A stretch of DNA of 62,980 bases. Origin: a bacterium (GTDB taxonomy: Bacteria > UBP15 > UBA6099). Positions 1 through 8,865 of the stretch are shown one piece after another. A program made the translations under genes and the position numbers. Numbering within the stretch: position 1 is the first letter of the stretch; the number at the start of each line of letters is the position of its first letter. The notes beneath the pieces are model-generated. The model did not search any database. It saw only the letters and a program-made list of their open reading frames with translations, and was not told the origin of the DNA. The stretch covers positions 1 to 62,980 of the forward strand of contig JAKQPS010000025.1 of the NCBI GenBank assembly GCA_029564595.1, written 5' to 3'.

Positions 1-51
1 CCTAAAAAAGCCCCGTTTCACTTAACAAATATCTTCTCGAGGCGCATTGAT

Positions 52-177
52 TTTGGAGTGCGGCGATTCATCGCCGCTTTAATCGCGATCAACGCTGACA
101 AGAGCCGGGAATTAATTCCCGGCTCCGGGATGGTTCACATCGCTGGGAAAAGCGGCGATGAATCGCCGCACTCCAAA
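52..177. repeat. Nested inverted-repeat element
   Basis: A 29-base arm at 52-80 is the exact reverse complement of 149-177. Each arm is itself palindromic around GCGGCGATTCATCGCCGC. Between the arms lies a separate perfect 24-base palindrome at 102-125 centred on GGGAATTAATTCCC. The structure is that of a REP/BIME-like or small non-autonomous mobile element. No gene is visible in bases 1-401; the ORFs there are unsupported. Confidence 0.75.
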
Positions 178-329
178 GTCCCGCTCGCCGCGATAAATAT
201 CTGAGTTTCAGGGGGACTCAGAAAAACTTTTGCTCAAGAGACGCCGGGGGAATAATGCGCAATGTGGGGTTTTGAGCGGGGCTTCTTGTTGTATGTCGCT
301 GCGAGAGGGTGAAACCGATTGGTTTTTGG

Positions 330-335
330 TATAAT
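330..335 (+). promoter_or_regulatory. -10 box upstream of URO-D family gene
   Basis: A perfect TATAAT lies about 65 bases before the chosen ATG at 402. The -35 region 17 bases upstream is poor. It supports a transcription start near 342, downstream of the GTG at 309 that would otherwise extend the gene, so it argues for the shorter protein. Confidence 0.4.
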
Positions 336-401
336 AAACTTTCATTGGAGAAATGCCGACGAGCCGCAGGCCGATGTGAAACAAACGAAAGGCGCGCGAA
401 T

Positions 402-1544
402 ATGAAAATGACATCCAAACAAAGAGTGAGGGCCGCCGTCGAGAGAAAACCCCTCGACAGGCTTCCGGTCATGTTGTGGTTCGAGCCTCAGATGCTGTTG
501 AAATGCGCGTCCGAAATCGAGCCTCCCCGCAGCCTGCTCGACAAGGCGGTGTTAGGCGGATTCGAGCTTATCCGCAGGAACGCTCCCTCTGAACAACTGG
601 CAAACGCCGCCGCGCTTTTCGCGTACACTGCCCAGCATGATTATCTGCGACAACTCGGTTCCGACATCGTAGATTTCCACTGGTTCTTCGGGCCGTCCAT
701 CATCAAATCCGTGAACATCAAGGACGGCAATCTCAATATCACGGACAGATACGGAATAAAACGGAGCGTGGTCGGGCTTTATCTGGAGACGGTGGAGCCG
801 CCCTGTAAAACAATAGAAGACGTCGCGTCATACGAGTTTCCCGACCTGACGCATCCCGCGCTGTACGCCCAGATAAGGATGTACCGAGCGCTGAGGCCCG
901 GAGCATCCATCGCGTGCTGGGTCCCCGGCGTTCAGGACTCGTCTCAGCACTGGATGGGATTGCAGAACCTATACACATGGATGATAGAGCGGCCGGATGT
1001 CATAATGAATTTCTTTGCCGCCATGGCGCGGCATTCTCTGGATGTCATCAGGGGGGCGGTCGCCGCCGGCGCGGATGTCATCATCATCATGGACGACTAC
1101 GGCTCGCAGAAAAATCTATTGATGTCGAAAAAGATGTGGGAGCGGTTCACTTTCCCGTTCCTTAAAATGCAGGTTGAAGAGATACACAGGCTGGGCGCGC
1201 TGGCGATGCTGCATTCATGCGGCCACGTAGAGCCTCTGCTGGACAAAATAGTCGAAGCCGGAGCCGACATGCTTCACCCGTTTCAGCCCACCGCAGGCAA
1301 CAACCTTGCTCTAGCCAAGCAAAAATACGGCGGCGAACTTTGTTTCGTCACAGGGATAGACGCTCAGAGCATGTCAATGATGACTCCCGCCCAAGTGTCC
1401 GACTCCATTCGCGAGAATGCCGATGTCGGAAGAAAAGGCGGCGGATTCGTCCTTAGCTGCACCCATTACCTGCAGGAAGACATCCCCGAACAAAACATCA
1501 GAACGATGTTCAAAACCATCAAAAAAGAAACCGCGTTGACTTAA
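402..1544 (+). CDS. URO-D/MtaA-type methyltransferase family protein
   Basis: A 380-residue protein of the uroporphyrinogen decarboxylase superfamily, in the branch that includes corrinoid:cofactor methyltransferases (MtaA/MtbA/CmuA-like) rather than true HemE. The early segment DRLPVMLWFEP is typical. His271-x-Cys273 (in LHSCGH) followed by Cys353 (in LSCTHY) matches the H-x-C-xn-C zinc site of the methyltransferase branch. I start at the ATG at 402 because the upstream GTG at 309 precedes the likely transcript start, and the extra 31 residues look unrelated to the family. In the cell it would move a methyl group from a corrinoid protein to a thiol or other acceptor, which would fit the MttB/corrinoid operon near 20 kb. 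It is not linked to that operon, so the partnership is inferred. Confidence 0.8.
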   Translation: MKMTSKQRVRAAVERKPLDRLPVMLWFEPQMLLKCASEIEPPRSLLDKAVLGGFELIRRNAPSEQLANAAALFAYTAQHDYLRQLGSDIVDFHWFFGPSIIKSVNIKDGNLNITDRYGIKRSVVGLYLETVEPPCKTIEDVASYEFPDLTHPALYAQIRMYRALRPGASIACWVPGVQDSSQHWMGLQNLYTWMIERPDVIMNFFAAMARHSLDVIRGAVAAGADVIIIMDDYGSQKNLLMSKKMWERFTFPFLKMQVEEIHRLGALAMLHSCGHVEPLLDKIVEAGADMLHPFQPTAGNNLALAKQKYGGELCFVTGIDAQSMSMMTPAQVSDSIRENADVGRKGGGFVLSCTHYLQEDIPEQNIRTMFKTIKKETALT

Positions 1545-1640
1545 TATTCGCGTCAATCTTTTATTATCCGGTATCATAGGGAACAATTCAGGGCGGAAAT
1601 TTTTAGTCTTATTGTGGTTCAAAAAGACCAAAATACTTGA

Positions 1641-1670
1641 TTGACATGTTTGTCATCTGTTTGTTAATAT
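1641..1670 (+). promoter_or_regulatory. Sigma-70-type promoter for lipoprotein gene
   Basis: TTGACA at 1641-1646 and TAATAT at 1665-1670 are separated by 18 bases. The -35 box is embedded in a short inverted repeat, TGACA-tgtt-TGTCA (1642-1654), which could be an operator. The gene starts about 120 bases downstream. Confidence 0.55.
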
Positions 1671-1791
1671 TCCACAAGAAATAGACCTATTATTCGAATA
1701 TTTTGAGCATGTCTGACATGAAATGTGCGGCAGCCAGATATGCTCATTTATATAGAACGAATTCGGCCAAGGAGCGAGAGGAGAAAAGAAC

Positions 1792-2673
1792 ATGAAAAGA
1801 ATTATTTCGGTAGTCGTATGTTTTGCGGTGGCGGCTCTTGTTTCCGGATGCTCAGGAGGGGCGGGCAAAGGAACGCAATATGAAAAGTATTCGAGCATGG
1901 CTCACAAATTCAGCGTTGAGGTTCCTAAAGGGGCTGAGAATTTTGAAGTTGAAACAAGAGACGCGGTCACTTCAGGCGGCAATGCTGTGACGACAACTCT
2001 GTATTCTTCGTCATTGAAAGACATAATGTTCATGGTGGCCGCCACGCCGGTAAACATAGTGAGCGACAACGTTAAGGAATCGTTGGAAAAAGGGCGAGAC
2101 GCGGTGGCGAATAACGGAGAAGTGATAAGCAAGGGAGAATCCACGCTTGCCGGACAACCGGCGCTGACATTGGTCTACAAAACACAGTCGCAGGGCATGG
2201 ATGTTTATTACAGCGGCGTTTTCGCTTATGTGGAAGGCACACAGTTCCAAGTCTTATTCGGCTCGACAGACCAGAAAAAGCTTGAGGGAGCCGACGCAAA
2301 GCGCTTCTTCGAATCTTTCAAGTATGATCCTGAAGCTGCCGCGCAGAAAGAAGCCCCCGCAGCGGCGGAAGGCAAAAAATCCTCCGCAGGCAAAGGGCAA
2401 ACACTGGAATCGCTCTGCAACAAGCTGACGCTTGAGACGAAGAACACGGTGGGAGCCGCATATACGAGCGAGTTGGAAAACCAGACTCGAACTTCATGTT
2501 TGTCGGCAGCGGACGCTTACAAGTCATCTCCCAAAGCAGACGCCGCTATCAGCGTTTTCGTGGGCTACATCATGGACGCGTGCGACGGAAAAAGCGGGCA
2601 AGACTGGATAGCTTGCTATAGCAGTCAAGCCGCTGCCGCAGGTCAGGCCGCCGCCAATGAGATGATGAAATAG
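1792..2673 (+). CDS. Lipoprotein with PsbP/DcrB-like region
   Basis: A 293-residue protein with a type II signal peptide and lipobox LVSGC (lipidated Cys20), so probably anchored in the inner or outer membrane. Residues about 35-180 run through FSVEVP, a long alternating beta pattern and FFESFKYD, which resembles the PsbP/DcrB-like fold seen in many small bacterial lipoproteins. An Ala/Lys-rich linker (about 185-205) leads to a C-terminal segment of about 85 residues with four cysteines, likely two disulfides in the periplasm. A promoter at 1641-1670 and a terminator at 2811-2838 suggest a single-gene transcript. I do not recognise a specific family and cannot assign a function. Confidence 0.75.
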   Translation: MKRIISVVVCFAVAALVSGCSGGAGKGTQYEKYSSMAHKFSVEVPKGAENFEVETRDAVTSGGNAVTTTLYSSSLKDIMFMVAATPVNIVSDNVKESLEKGRDAVANNGEVISKGESTLAGQPALTLVYKTQSQGMDVYYSGVFAYVEGTQFQVLFGSTDQKKLEGADAKRFFESFKYDPEAAAQKEAPAAAEGKKSSAGKGQTLESLCNKLTLETKNTVGAAYTSELENQTRTSCLSAADAYKSSPKADAAISVFVGYIMDACDGKSGQDWIACYSSQAAAAGQAAANEMMK

Positions 2674-2810
2674 CGGTTGTTTTTTGCCTTTGATCAACAG
2701 CTCCTGAAAGCATACGAAGACGCAGTCTCGCGATATCGCTTGCGTGAATAGTTGCGCTGGTTAGGGCGCGGATTCATGTTTATTGTAGAATTCAGTAAAA
2801 AAGAGCAAAT

Positions 2811-2838
2811 AAAAAGCCTCCGATGAGGAGGCTTTTTT
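2811..2838. terminator. Rho-independent terminator, bidirectional
   Basis: An 11-base-pair stem (AAAAAGCCTCC / GGAGGCTTTTTT) with the 5-base loop GATGA gives a T-run on both strands. It can end the lipoprotein transcript, and would also sit directly behind the tRNA fragment on the minus strand. Confidence 0.85.
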
Positions 2839-2842
2839 GCTT

Positions 2843-2872
2843 TGCCGAAGAAGGGAATCGAACCCCCACGAG
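2843..2872 (-). pseudogene. 3' fragment of a tRNA (Leu-like)
   Basis: Read on the minus strand this stretch contains a T-arm with loop TTCGATT flanked by GGGGG and CCCTT, then an acceptor 3' strand CTTCGGC and discriminator A. The acceptor would pair with GCCGAAG, typical of bacterial tRNA-Leu. Nothing further upstream (2873-2960) can be folded into a D-arm or anticodon arm, so only the 3' end is present. Such remnants are typical of attachment sites left by elements that integrate into tRNA genes. A second copy was not found in the window. Confidence 0.5.
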
Positions 2873-2991
2873 GAGTTGATGGGTAAGCCAAAAAAGAATT
2901 GGAATAATAATAAAAGTCACGCTGGATTCTTTACGAGAAAAATTCGCAATAGGAATGAGTTCGAATTCTATTGAATGATTCTAAACTATTC

Positions 2992-3759
2992 TTATGCCAT
3001 GTCGAAAGCGAAAAGAGCGGCTCCGAGAGCGCCTATGTGCTGCGGGTGATCGGGGGTCTTGATGCTCTTTCCGGAAGCTGATTCCAGAGCGCGTTTCACG
3101 CCTGAATTAAGGGCGACTCCGCCTGTGAAAGCGACTTCGTCCTCGATGCGCAATCTTTTCGCCATAGCAATGACGCGGGCAGCGATCGCTTTGTGGAGTC
3201 CGGCGATGATGTTTTCTTTGGATTCCCGTCTGGCCATAAGGGAGATTACTTCCGATTCGGCGAAGACGGTGCATGTGTTGGAAATATCGACGGAGCGGTC
3301 GGCTTTGAGAGAGACGTCTCCGAAATCCACGAGCGGGACTTGAAGGGCCTGCGCCATGACTTCCAAGAAGCGCCCGGTTCCGGCGGCGCATTTGTCGTTC
3401 ATCACGAAATCTATCACCTTGCCGTTGTCTGAGAGGCTAATCGCTTTGCTGTCCTGCCCGCCGATGTCGATGACCGTTCTTGCGCCCTGCATCGAAAAAT
3501 ACGCGCCGCGGCCGTGACAGCTTATCTCGCTGATTTCCTTGTCGGCTATCTTGCAACTGACGCGCCCGTATCCGGTCGCCACGATTTTGTCGGGCTTCTC
3601 GCCGGAAGCGGCGGAGTAAACTTCCTCCAAGCACTCGTTCATGACGGTTTCCATGTCGTGCCCGCCTTTGCGCAAAGACCTTGCTATCACTTGAGAGCCG
3701 TCGCGCAGAAGGACTGTTTTTACTGTGTTAGAGCCGAGGTCTATTCCGAGAGTGATCAA
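2992..3759 (-). CDS. 2-hydroxyacyl-CoA dehydratase activator (BadF/BadG/HgdC ATPase)
   Basis: A 255-residue ASKHA-fold ATPase. It carries an N-terminal phosphate loop GIDLGSNTVK, a second phosphate motif DIGGQDSK, the two cysteines that hold the dimer-bridging [4Fe-4S] cluster in NDKCAAGTGRF and NTCTVFAE, and the adenosine motif FTGGVALN. These activators use ATP hydrolysis to inject one electron into their dehydratase. I place the start at a TTG (3759-3757) overlapping the TGA of the upstream subunit gene, because MITLGIDLG is the normal family N-terminus; a longer reading adds 29 unrelated residues. The length then fits the family. It is the last gene of a three-gene operon, so its partner is the adjacent dehydratase. 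Confidence 0.93.
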   Translation of the reverse strand: MITLGIDLGSNTVKTVLLRDGSQVIARSLRKGGHDMETVMNECLEEVYSAASGEKPDKIVATGYGRVSCKIADKEISEISCHGRGAYFSMQGARTVIDIGGQDSKAISLSDNGKVIDFVMNDKCAAGTGRFLEVMAQALQVPLVDFGDVSLKADRSVDISNTCTVFAESEVISLMARRESKENIIAGLHKAIAARVIAMAKRLRIEDEVAFTGGVALNSGVKRALESASGKSIKTPDHPQHIGALGAALFAFDMA

Positions 3760-5024
3760 GCTGTGGCTTTCCTTTCCTTGAGAGTTTCGATGAAAGCCTG
3801 AATTCTGGTGGCTATCTGTTCGTCCGAGTACGCGCGCGGATCGCACATGTCAGCCTCTATCATCAGAGCCGGTTTGCCCGTCCTTCTGGAAACCTCGTCT
3901 TTGATGTCTAGCTGCCCGAACGAATAAGGTTTGCAACTCCTGTTGGAGTGAATGAGGAATCCGTCGGCTTTGAACCTGTTCATCAGGTTCACCATGTTTT
4001 TTATTTTGGTTTCGGTGTTTCTGTTCAGGTAGGCGGTGGCGTAAACTCGCGCCATGCTTTCGATAGGTTTCTCCACGCTGATATCGTTGTCCGCCCACGC
4101 GTTGGTATAAGTGTCCGCGACCAGCACCGCGCCGTAGTTCGCCAGAGTTTTTGACAGACGCCGCATCTTGAACCATATCGGCAGGTTGTCCCATACAAGC
4201 CTGAACTTCTCTTCAGGAACGGGCGATATTTTTCTGTCCGCAAGACTCTGAAGCTCAACCTTGAGTTGCTTGTAATAATCGACGACTTCCTGCGTTCCTC
4301 TGAGGGTGACGATGGGTGCAAGATACATGAACGCGTCGAAGCAGGTCATGGGGGCAGGCACGTTCTCGCAGATGCTGAGCACTTCGTTCCAAAGGTTTAC
4401 GGCTTCGTCGGAAAGTTCGCCGACGCGGATAAATTCTTTTTCGCTGAATCTCTTGCCGGTGGCTTTTTCGATTTGAGTTATCATCTCGCCGAACTGAGCC
4501 GTGACGTATTCGATAATCTCGGTGGTTTCGCCGTCATAGTTATACGGCGTGTCCACGATAATGAGCGGGACGTTGAAGAATCTGGCTTGAACTTCGTACC
4601 ATTTGAGGACGGTTCCGCAGATGTTATTGCAGCAGACAAGCAGGTCGGGCTTCGGGAGTCCGCCGCCGAACACGGCGCGACCGCCGAGGAATTTCGGCCT
4701 GATGTCGATAGGGCTTTTCTTGAGGACGGCCGAGCCGACATCGCACCTGAAGTACGAGCAGAGGTCGCGCGAGTAGCCGAGGTCTTCGGCGGCGTCGGAG
4801 AGTTCGGGCCCCATCTTGCGCGCGCCTATCATCGCTCCGTGGTTCTCGGGATAGATGGGGGTAATGCCCATCGATATTAGAGGCTCCACAGGGCCGCCGC
4901 TCGTTATCCACGCTATTTTCTTTCTCGTCAGCCACGAGAACTTCGCCTTCATGTAATAGCCGACCATCAGCTTGCGAAGCCGCTCGTTGCTGGATATCTC
5001 GCTTAATTGGTTGTACTGTTCCAT
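3756..5024 (-). CDS. 2-hydroxyacyl-CoA dehydratase subunit (HgdA/B family)
   Basis: A 422-residue subunit of the HgdB/FldBC/BcrBC superfamily. Cysteines that can ligate a [4Fe-4S] cluster are visible in LVCCNNICG, SNRSCKPYS and EADMCDP, the spacing expected for this family. With the 372-residue partner encoded just upstream (19-base gap) and the ATPase activator just downstream (overlapping), it should form an oxygen-sensitive complex that removes water from an (R)-2-hydroxyacyl-CoA, or reduces an aromatic CoA ester, by a ketyl-radical mechanism. Which substrate cannot be read from the sequence: no dedicated CoA-transferase, ligase or ferredoxin gene adjoins it. A single activator and only two subunits favour a dehydratase over four-subunit benzoyl-CoA reductase. 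Confidence 0.88.
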   Translation of the reverse strand: MEQYNQLSEISSNERLRKLMVGYYMKAKFSWLTRKKIAWITSGGPVEPLISMGITPIYPENHGAMIGARKMGPELSDAAEDLGYSRDLCSYFRCDVGSAVLKKSPIDIRPKFLGGRAVFGGGLPKPDLLVCCNNICGTVLKWYEVQARFFNVPLIIVDTPYNYDGETTEIIEYVTAQFGEMITQIEKATGKRFSEKEFIRVGELSDEAVNLWNEVLSICENVPAPMTCFDAFMYLAPIVTLRGTQEVVDYYKQLKVELQSLADRKISPVPEEKFRLVWDNLPIWFKMRRLSKTLANYGAVLVADTYTNAWADNDISVEKPIESMARVYATAYLNRNTETKIKNMVNLMNRFKADGFLIHSNRSCKPYSFGQLDIKDEVSRRTGKPALMIEADMCDPRAYSDEQIATRIQAFIETLKERKATA

Positions 5025-5043
5025 GTTCGCGTTCTCCAGAGTG

Positions 5044-6162
5044 TCAGGAAATCATTTCCACAAACGCCTGCAGCTTGGTGCGCAACTGTCCGGACTGCGC
5101 GACGGACTGCTCCATCTCAATGAGCTGAGTCGGAACCTTTTTTCCCTCGATGGCTTTTCTGAGGTCCGGGTAGTCGAAGCAGTGCGGGTCGCAGAACTTG
5201 AGGTAAAGGAAAATTACGCCGTCGATGGAGCGCTTCTCGATAAGCTCAAGCAGCCAACGCTCGCGGGAGTGCACGTCGCGGTGTTTCGCCGCGCAGTGCG
5301 GGCGGCTCAGGTATCTGCGCGTCACTCCTTCGACCGTCGGTTCCGACACCTGCGTCGAGAAATATCTTCTTCCCGTGCACAGATCGTCGTCCGCTATCAT
5401 CGCCCCGAACTCGTCGGCGAGGTCGTACACTTCCTCGTTGATGTTCACGCTTCCGACGAGCATTATTCTTTTCCGCTTCGAGTCCTCAGGAGCCTTTTCG
5501 TCGAAGGAGGAAAGGAATTGTTCCAGCCATTTGTTCGCCTCGCGCTTGTCCACGCATTGAGACATTATCACCGACTGGAGCAGGAGACGGCTGGGAATAT
5601 CGACAGGGTATTTAAGATGCAGTCCGTAAAGCTTTTCAAGCAGCGTTCGATTCTTGTTGTACGCGGTCACGCTTTCCTTGAGGCTGTCCGAACTGAGCGG
5701 CCTGCCGGTGAACTCTTCGACGGATTTGAGAAACCGTTTCGTCTCGGCGAGCGCGTAGTTGTATGGAATCTCCCCGTCGAGCCGCGAGGGGAAATTTATG
5801 TTCTTTACAAACGCCTTGGGGAAATTCTTTTTATAGATATCATGGAACTGCTGCATGGTGTCGCATGTGTGAGCGAAGAGCAGTCCGTCGAGAGAGGAGT
5901 AAACCCCGTCGATGAACTCCTCCATAAGGCTGCGCACCTGAGAACAGCAATAAGACTGAAAATGCCGCTCCGCCGACTGGATTGTCTGAGCGCGGCCCAG
6001 CATCCTCACCGGGATTATCCCCATCGCGTCAATCAGTTCTTCCGGCACATAACTGCACGTGTAGCCGAACACCGGCCTTTCCTGTCTCTTGTAACTGTTT
6101 ATCTGCTCGACAGGATTGCGGCTGACCGATTCGACGAATTTGATGTAATCGGCTCTATCCAT
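5044..6162 (-). CDS. 2-hydroxyacyl-CoA dehydratase second subunit
   Basis: A 372-residue protein of the same superfamily as its downstream neighbour and first gene of the operon. Recognisable elements are the N-terminal GYTCSYVPEELIDAMGIIP (substrate and cluster region), SYCCSQVRS, FAHTCDTMQ and KFCDPHCFDYP, supplying the cluster cysteines. It pairs with the 422-residue subunit to make the heterodimer that holds substrate and [4Fe-4S] clusters. A promoter (6242-6270) lies 80 bases upstream. The start at 6162 fits the family because the conserved GYTCSYVP motif then falls at about residue 33. Confidence 0.88.
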   Translation of the reverse strand: MDRADYIKFVESVSRNPVEQINSYKRQERPVFGYTCSYVPEELIDAMGIIPVRMLGRAQTIQSAERHFQSYCCSQVRSLMEEFIDGVYSSLDGLLFAHTCDTMQQFHDIYKKNFPKAFVKNINFPSRLDGEIPYNYALAETKRFLKSVEEFTGRPLSSDSLKESVTAYNKNRTLLEKLYGLHLKYPVDIPSRLLLQSVIMSQCVDKREANKWLEQFLSSFDEKAPEDSKRKRIMLVGSVNINEEVYDLADEFGAMIADDDLCTGRRYFSTQVSEPTVEGVTRRYLSRPHCAAKHRDVHSRERWLLELIEKRSIDGVIFLYLKFCDPHCFDYPDLRKAIEGKKVPTQLIEMEQSVAQSGQLRTKLQAFVEMIS

Positions 6163-6241
6163 GTTGAAAACCTCGCCTGCGTTTGTTAATCATTCAAAAA
6201 AGCGCTACAGGCGCTTCCCGCGCCCATTTCAACGCCATATA

Positions 6242-6270
6242 TAGATAACACATAAATGTGCGGGTATCAA
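6242..6270 (-). promoter_or_regulatory. Promoter of the dehydratase operon
   Basis: On the minus strand TTGATA (6270-6265) and TATCTA (6247-6242) are spaced by 17 bases. They lie upstream of the first dehydratase gene (start 6162) in the divergent 240-base intergenic region. Confidence 0.45.
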
Positions 6271-6366
6271 CAAATAATTTAATCCGTGTTATTGCCAGAA
6301 AGACGCTATACGCGATGAACGAAGCGTTATTCGCGCTAATATGCCGGATGGATGGAAATATTTGTT

Positions 6367-6396
6367 TTGATTCGGCAATATTCGTGATGTTATAAT
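6367..6396 (+). promoter_or_regulatory. Promoter placing the start site at the ATG
   Basis: TTGATT (6367-6372) and a perfect TATAAT (6391-6396) are 18 bases apart. The -10 box ends only six bases before the ATG at 6403, so the transcript would be leaderless or nearly so. No Shine-Dalgarno sequence is visible. Confidence 0.5.
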
Positions 6397-6402
6397 AACT
6401 TC

Positions 6403-8721
6403 ATGAAAACAACATACGGACTTAGGATTGCAGTGGTCGTGGCTGTATTATCAGGGAGCTTGATGTGGTTCGGAGCAGCCGGGGCAAGGCAGCCGAGGAC
6501 GTCTTTTCAGACATCCCGGGAATGGCTTCCGGAACTGCATCTTCCGGCTGACATCGCCATCGTGTACGGGACCAATCCCGGCCTGATTGAAACATGGAAA
6601 TCGAGAGGCTTCATGCCGTTCGCCATGTTCAGCGCGAGTTGGCTCGGCAAGGACGCCGAGATTGTCAAAAACAACCCCGGAATAGTGCAGATGATGGCTG
6701 GGGGACAGCCTTTCGAGATGATACCGGGCAGGGCATGGGTGTCTCCCACGGAGCCTTGGCGGGAATACATGAAATCGCTTGCGGACGCTCACATAGAGGC
6801 CGGAGCGAGAGCGATTCTTCCTGAAGAGCCAGAATATTTCGCTTCGACCGGCTATGAAGACGCATTCAAAAAAGAATGGCGGAAGTTTTACGGCGAGCCG
6901 TGGCGCGGGCCATATACCACTCCGGCATCCGTTTTTAAGGCCAACAGGCTAAAAGCCTCGTTGTTCGAGGAGTTTTACAGAGACCTGTGCGGCCACGTGA
7001 AGGAGAAAGCCGCCGATGTCCTCTGTATCGTTCCAATGCACAGCAATTTGAACTACGCCCAATGGGGCATTGTGTCTCCGCATCACGCGATAAGCGCGCT
7101 CGATGCCGTTGACGGCTTTGTAGGGCAGGTCTGGACGGGAACAGCCAGAGGCATGCAGAAGGTCGGCGGAAAAATTGAAAGCGACGTTTTTTCATACGCG
7201 CTTCTCGAATACAATTATTTTGAGAATCTCACCGCCGGCACAGGCAAAAGCCTGATACTGCTCACTGACCCGGTTGACGACAGGGAAGGGGACAGTTGGG
7301 CAAAGCTGAGGGACTGGCACGAGGACACGCTCGCTGCGGCTCTGATGCAAATGAGGGCATCTTACTACGAGGTCGTTCCGTGGCCTGAACGGGTTTTCCT
7401 GTCGACGGACAAATACGGGGCGGCGGGCGAAAGCGCTATCCCGCAGGAGCACGCGTCCGCGCTCATGACAATGTGGTCGGCACAGAGGAGAATGCCCGGA
7501 GGCGGGCGGTATGCGGGCGGCACGACTGTTATAGGAGCGTTGACCGCCGACACGCTGATGTGGCAGAAAGGCGCAGGCTCCGACAGGCTTGCCGGACATC
7601 TCGCTCCCATGCTTTCACTCGCGCGGTTAGGCGTGAACATGAAGGTTGTCCCAGCCGAACGAATGGCCGAACCCGACTATATGCCGCCCGGCATAAGGCT
7701 CCTAATCGCGTCTTTTGACGCATGGAAACCGCAGACTCCCGGAATCGTTGACGGCATCGCCGAGTGGGTGAAAAAAGGCGGAATCCTATTCCTGACGGGC
7801 GGAGAGGACGCTTTCAACAACATCGAAGGCGCTTGGTGGAAACAGGCGGGTTATGACACTCCGACCGACGCATTGCTCGAAAAGCTGCTGCCGGGCGTGA
7901 AGTCCGCTAAAAAAGTCGTTTTGTCCGGAGCGCCGGATGCGGATGGAAAACCGGCATCTAAAGATGTCTCGCTGACCGCCGCGCCTCAGGCCCCAGCGAA
8001 CATATTGTATCTGGGCGATCCGGCAGCGCCCGCGCCCGCCGTTATTTACGATGCGGTTGCGGCGGGAGCCGATGTCTGGATGACTGTCGATGGGCAACCG
8101 GCTGTGTGGGCCGCAGGGTGCGGCGAAGGCGTTCTCGTTTACTCCGGCGTTCCCGGCGAATTTGTTGCCGAAAAAAAATCAGGCGAGGATTTTCTCGCAA
8201 CGATTTTGGAGGCGGCGCTCGCAAGAGGCGGCAAAAATTCTTTCATCACCACTGACATTCATCAGGTTTCCAGAGGGCCTTTCCTTATCGTTCACTCGTT
8301 GCGCGGGTCGCATAAGCTCAAAGGCAGTTTTATAGACGCGATGAAGCCGTATCAGCCAGTGACAGACGAGACAGTGGTCGAAGAGGGCGGCAACGCGATT
8401 CTTATTGATGTGTTCGACGCGTCGGTGGACTGGTGCAACCTTGAAGCTTCGGCGTGCGTGGTGTTCGCGGGCGGAAACGTGTACGGCGCGCGCTCTGCCG
8501 CCGATTCATACGAATTCCTGCTGTCCGGCCCGGAGGGCGTGTACGGGGCCGCATGGGTCATGATTGCCTCTCAAACTCCTCCGTCAAAAGCCTTCTATAA
8601 GCTTCCCGGCGGCGAAGAATCGAAAATCGACCTAGGCAAAGGATGGCATGGACTCACAGGCGTTCAACATCTCATAGCCCCTCTTCATCCCGACGGAACG
8701 CTCGTCAGGCTGGAGTTTTGA
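6403..8721 (+). CDS. Large secreted protein, glycosidase-like architecture, function unknown
   Basis: A 772-residue protein with an N-terminal signal peptide (residues 1-28, ending GAAGA). Residues about 45-340 alternate beta strands and helices in a way that suggests a TIM-barrel hydrolase, with acidic residues in LPEEPEYF and aromatic-rich FYGEPWRGPY. Residues about 420-500 (LLIASFDAW, WVKKGGILFLTGGEDAF) resemble the class-I glutaminase-like beta-galactosidase trimerisation domain. The C-terminal part is beta-rich. That order (barrel, trimerisation-like domain, beta domain) is common in extracellular glycoside hydrolases, but I do not recognise a family and no catalytic pair can be assigned. 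It is monocistronic; the gene behind it is galactokinase. Confidence 0.6.
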   Translation: MKTTYGLRIAVVVAVLSGSLMWFGAAGARQPRTSFQTSREWLPELHLPADIAIVYGTNPGLIETWKSRGFMPFAMFSASWLGKDAEIVKNNPGIVQMMAGGQPFEMIPGRAWVSPTEPWREYMKSLADAHIEAGARAILPEEPEYFASTGYEDAFKKEWRKFYGEPWRGPYTTPASVFKANRLKASLFEEFYRDLCGHVKEKAADVLCIVPMHSNLNYAQWGIVSPHHAISALDAVDGFVGQVWTGTARGMQKVGGKIESDVFSYALLEYNYFENLTAGTGKSLILLTDPVDDREGDSWAKLRDWHEDTLAAALMQMRASYYEVVPWPERVFLSTDKYGAAGESAIPQEHASALMTMWSAQRRMPGGGRYAGGTTVIGALTADTLMWQKGAGSDRLAGHLAPMLSLARLGVNMKVVPAERMAEPDYMPPGIRLLIASFDAWKPQTPGIVDGIAEWVKKGGILFLTGGEDAFNNIEGAWWKQAGYDTPTDALLEKLLPGVKSAKKVVLSGAPDADGKPASKDVSLTAAPQAPANILYLGDPAAPAPAVIYDAVAAGADVWMTVDGQPAVWAAGCGEGVLVYSGVPGEFVAEKKSGEDFLATILEAALARGGKNSFITTDIHQVSRGPFLIVHSLRGSHKLKGSFIDAMKPYQPVTDETVVEEGGNAILIDVFDASVDWCNLEASACVVFAGGNVYGARSAADSYEFLLSGPEGVYGAAWVMIASQTPPSKAFYKLPGGEESKIDLGKGWHGLTGVQHLIAPLHPDGTLVRLEF

Positions 8722-8865
8722 GTCGCATTGGTAAAAATACGCGGGTTCGATTCGACATGCGTTGTCTCATATTGCGGTTCAAAGATTGAACTTGTTGTGG
8801 AAATTAGCGCCGGTTAGGGTGTATTTTATGTGTTGAAACGGCAATGCGATATCGGAGAGTTCAAA

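Noticed and set aside
402-1544. Haem-pathway HemE
   Set aside because: The zinc-binding H-x-C...C pattern and the absence of hem genes favour the corrinoid-methyltransferase branch.
2992-6162. Benzoyl-CoA reductase operon
   Set aside because: Only two subunits and one activator are present, with no ferredoxin, so a 2-hydroxyacyl-CoA dehydratase is more likely; exact substrate left open.
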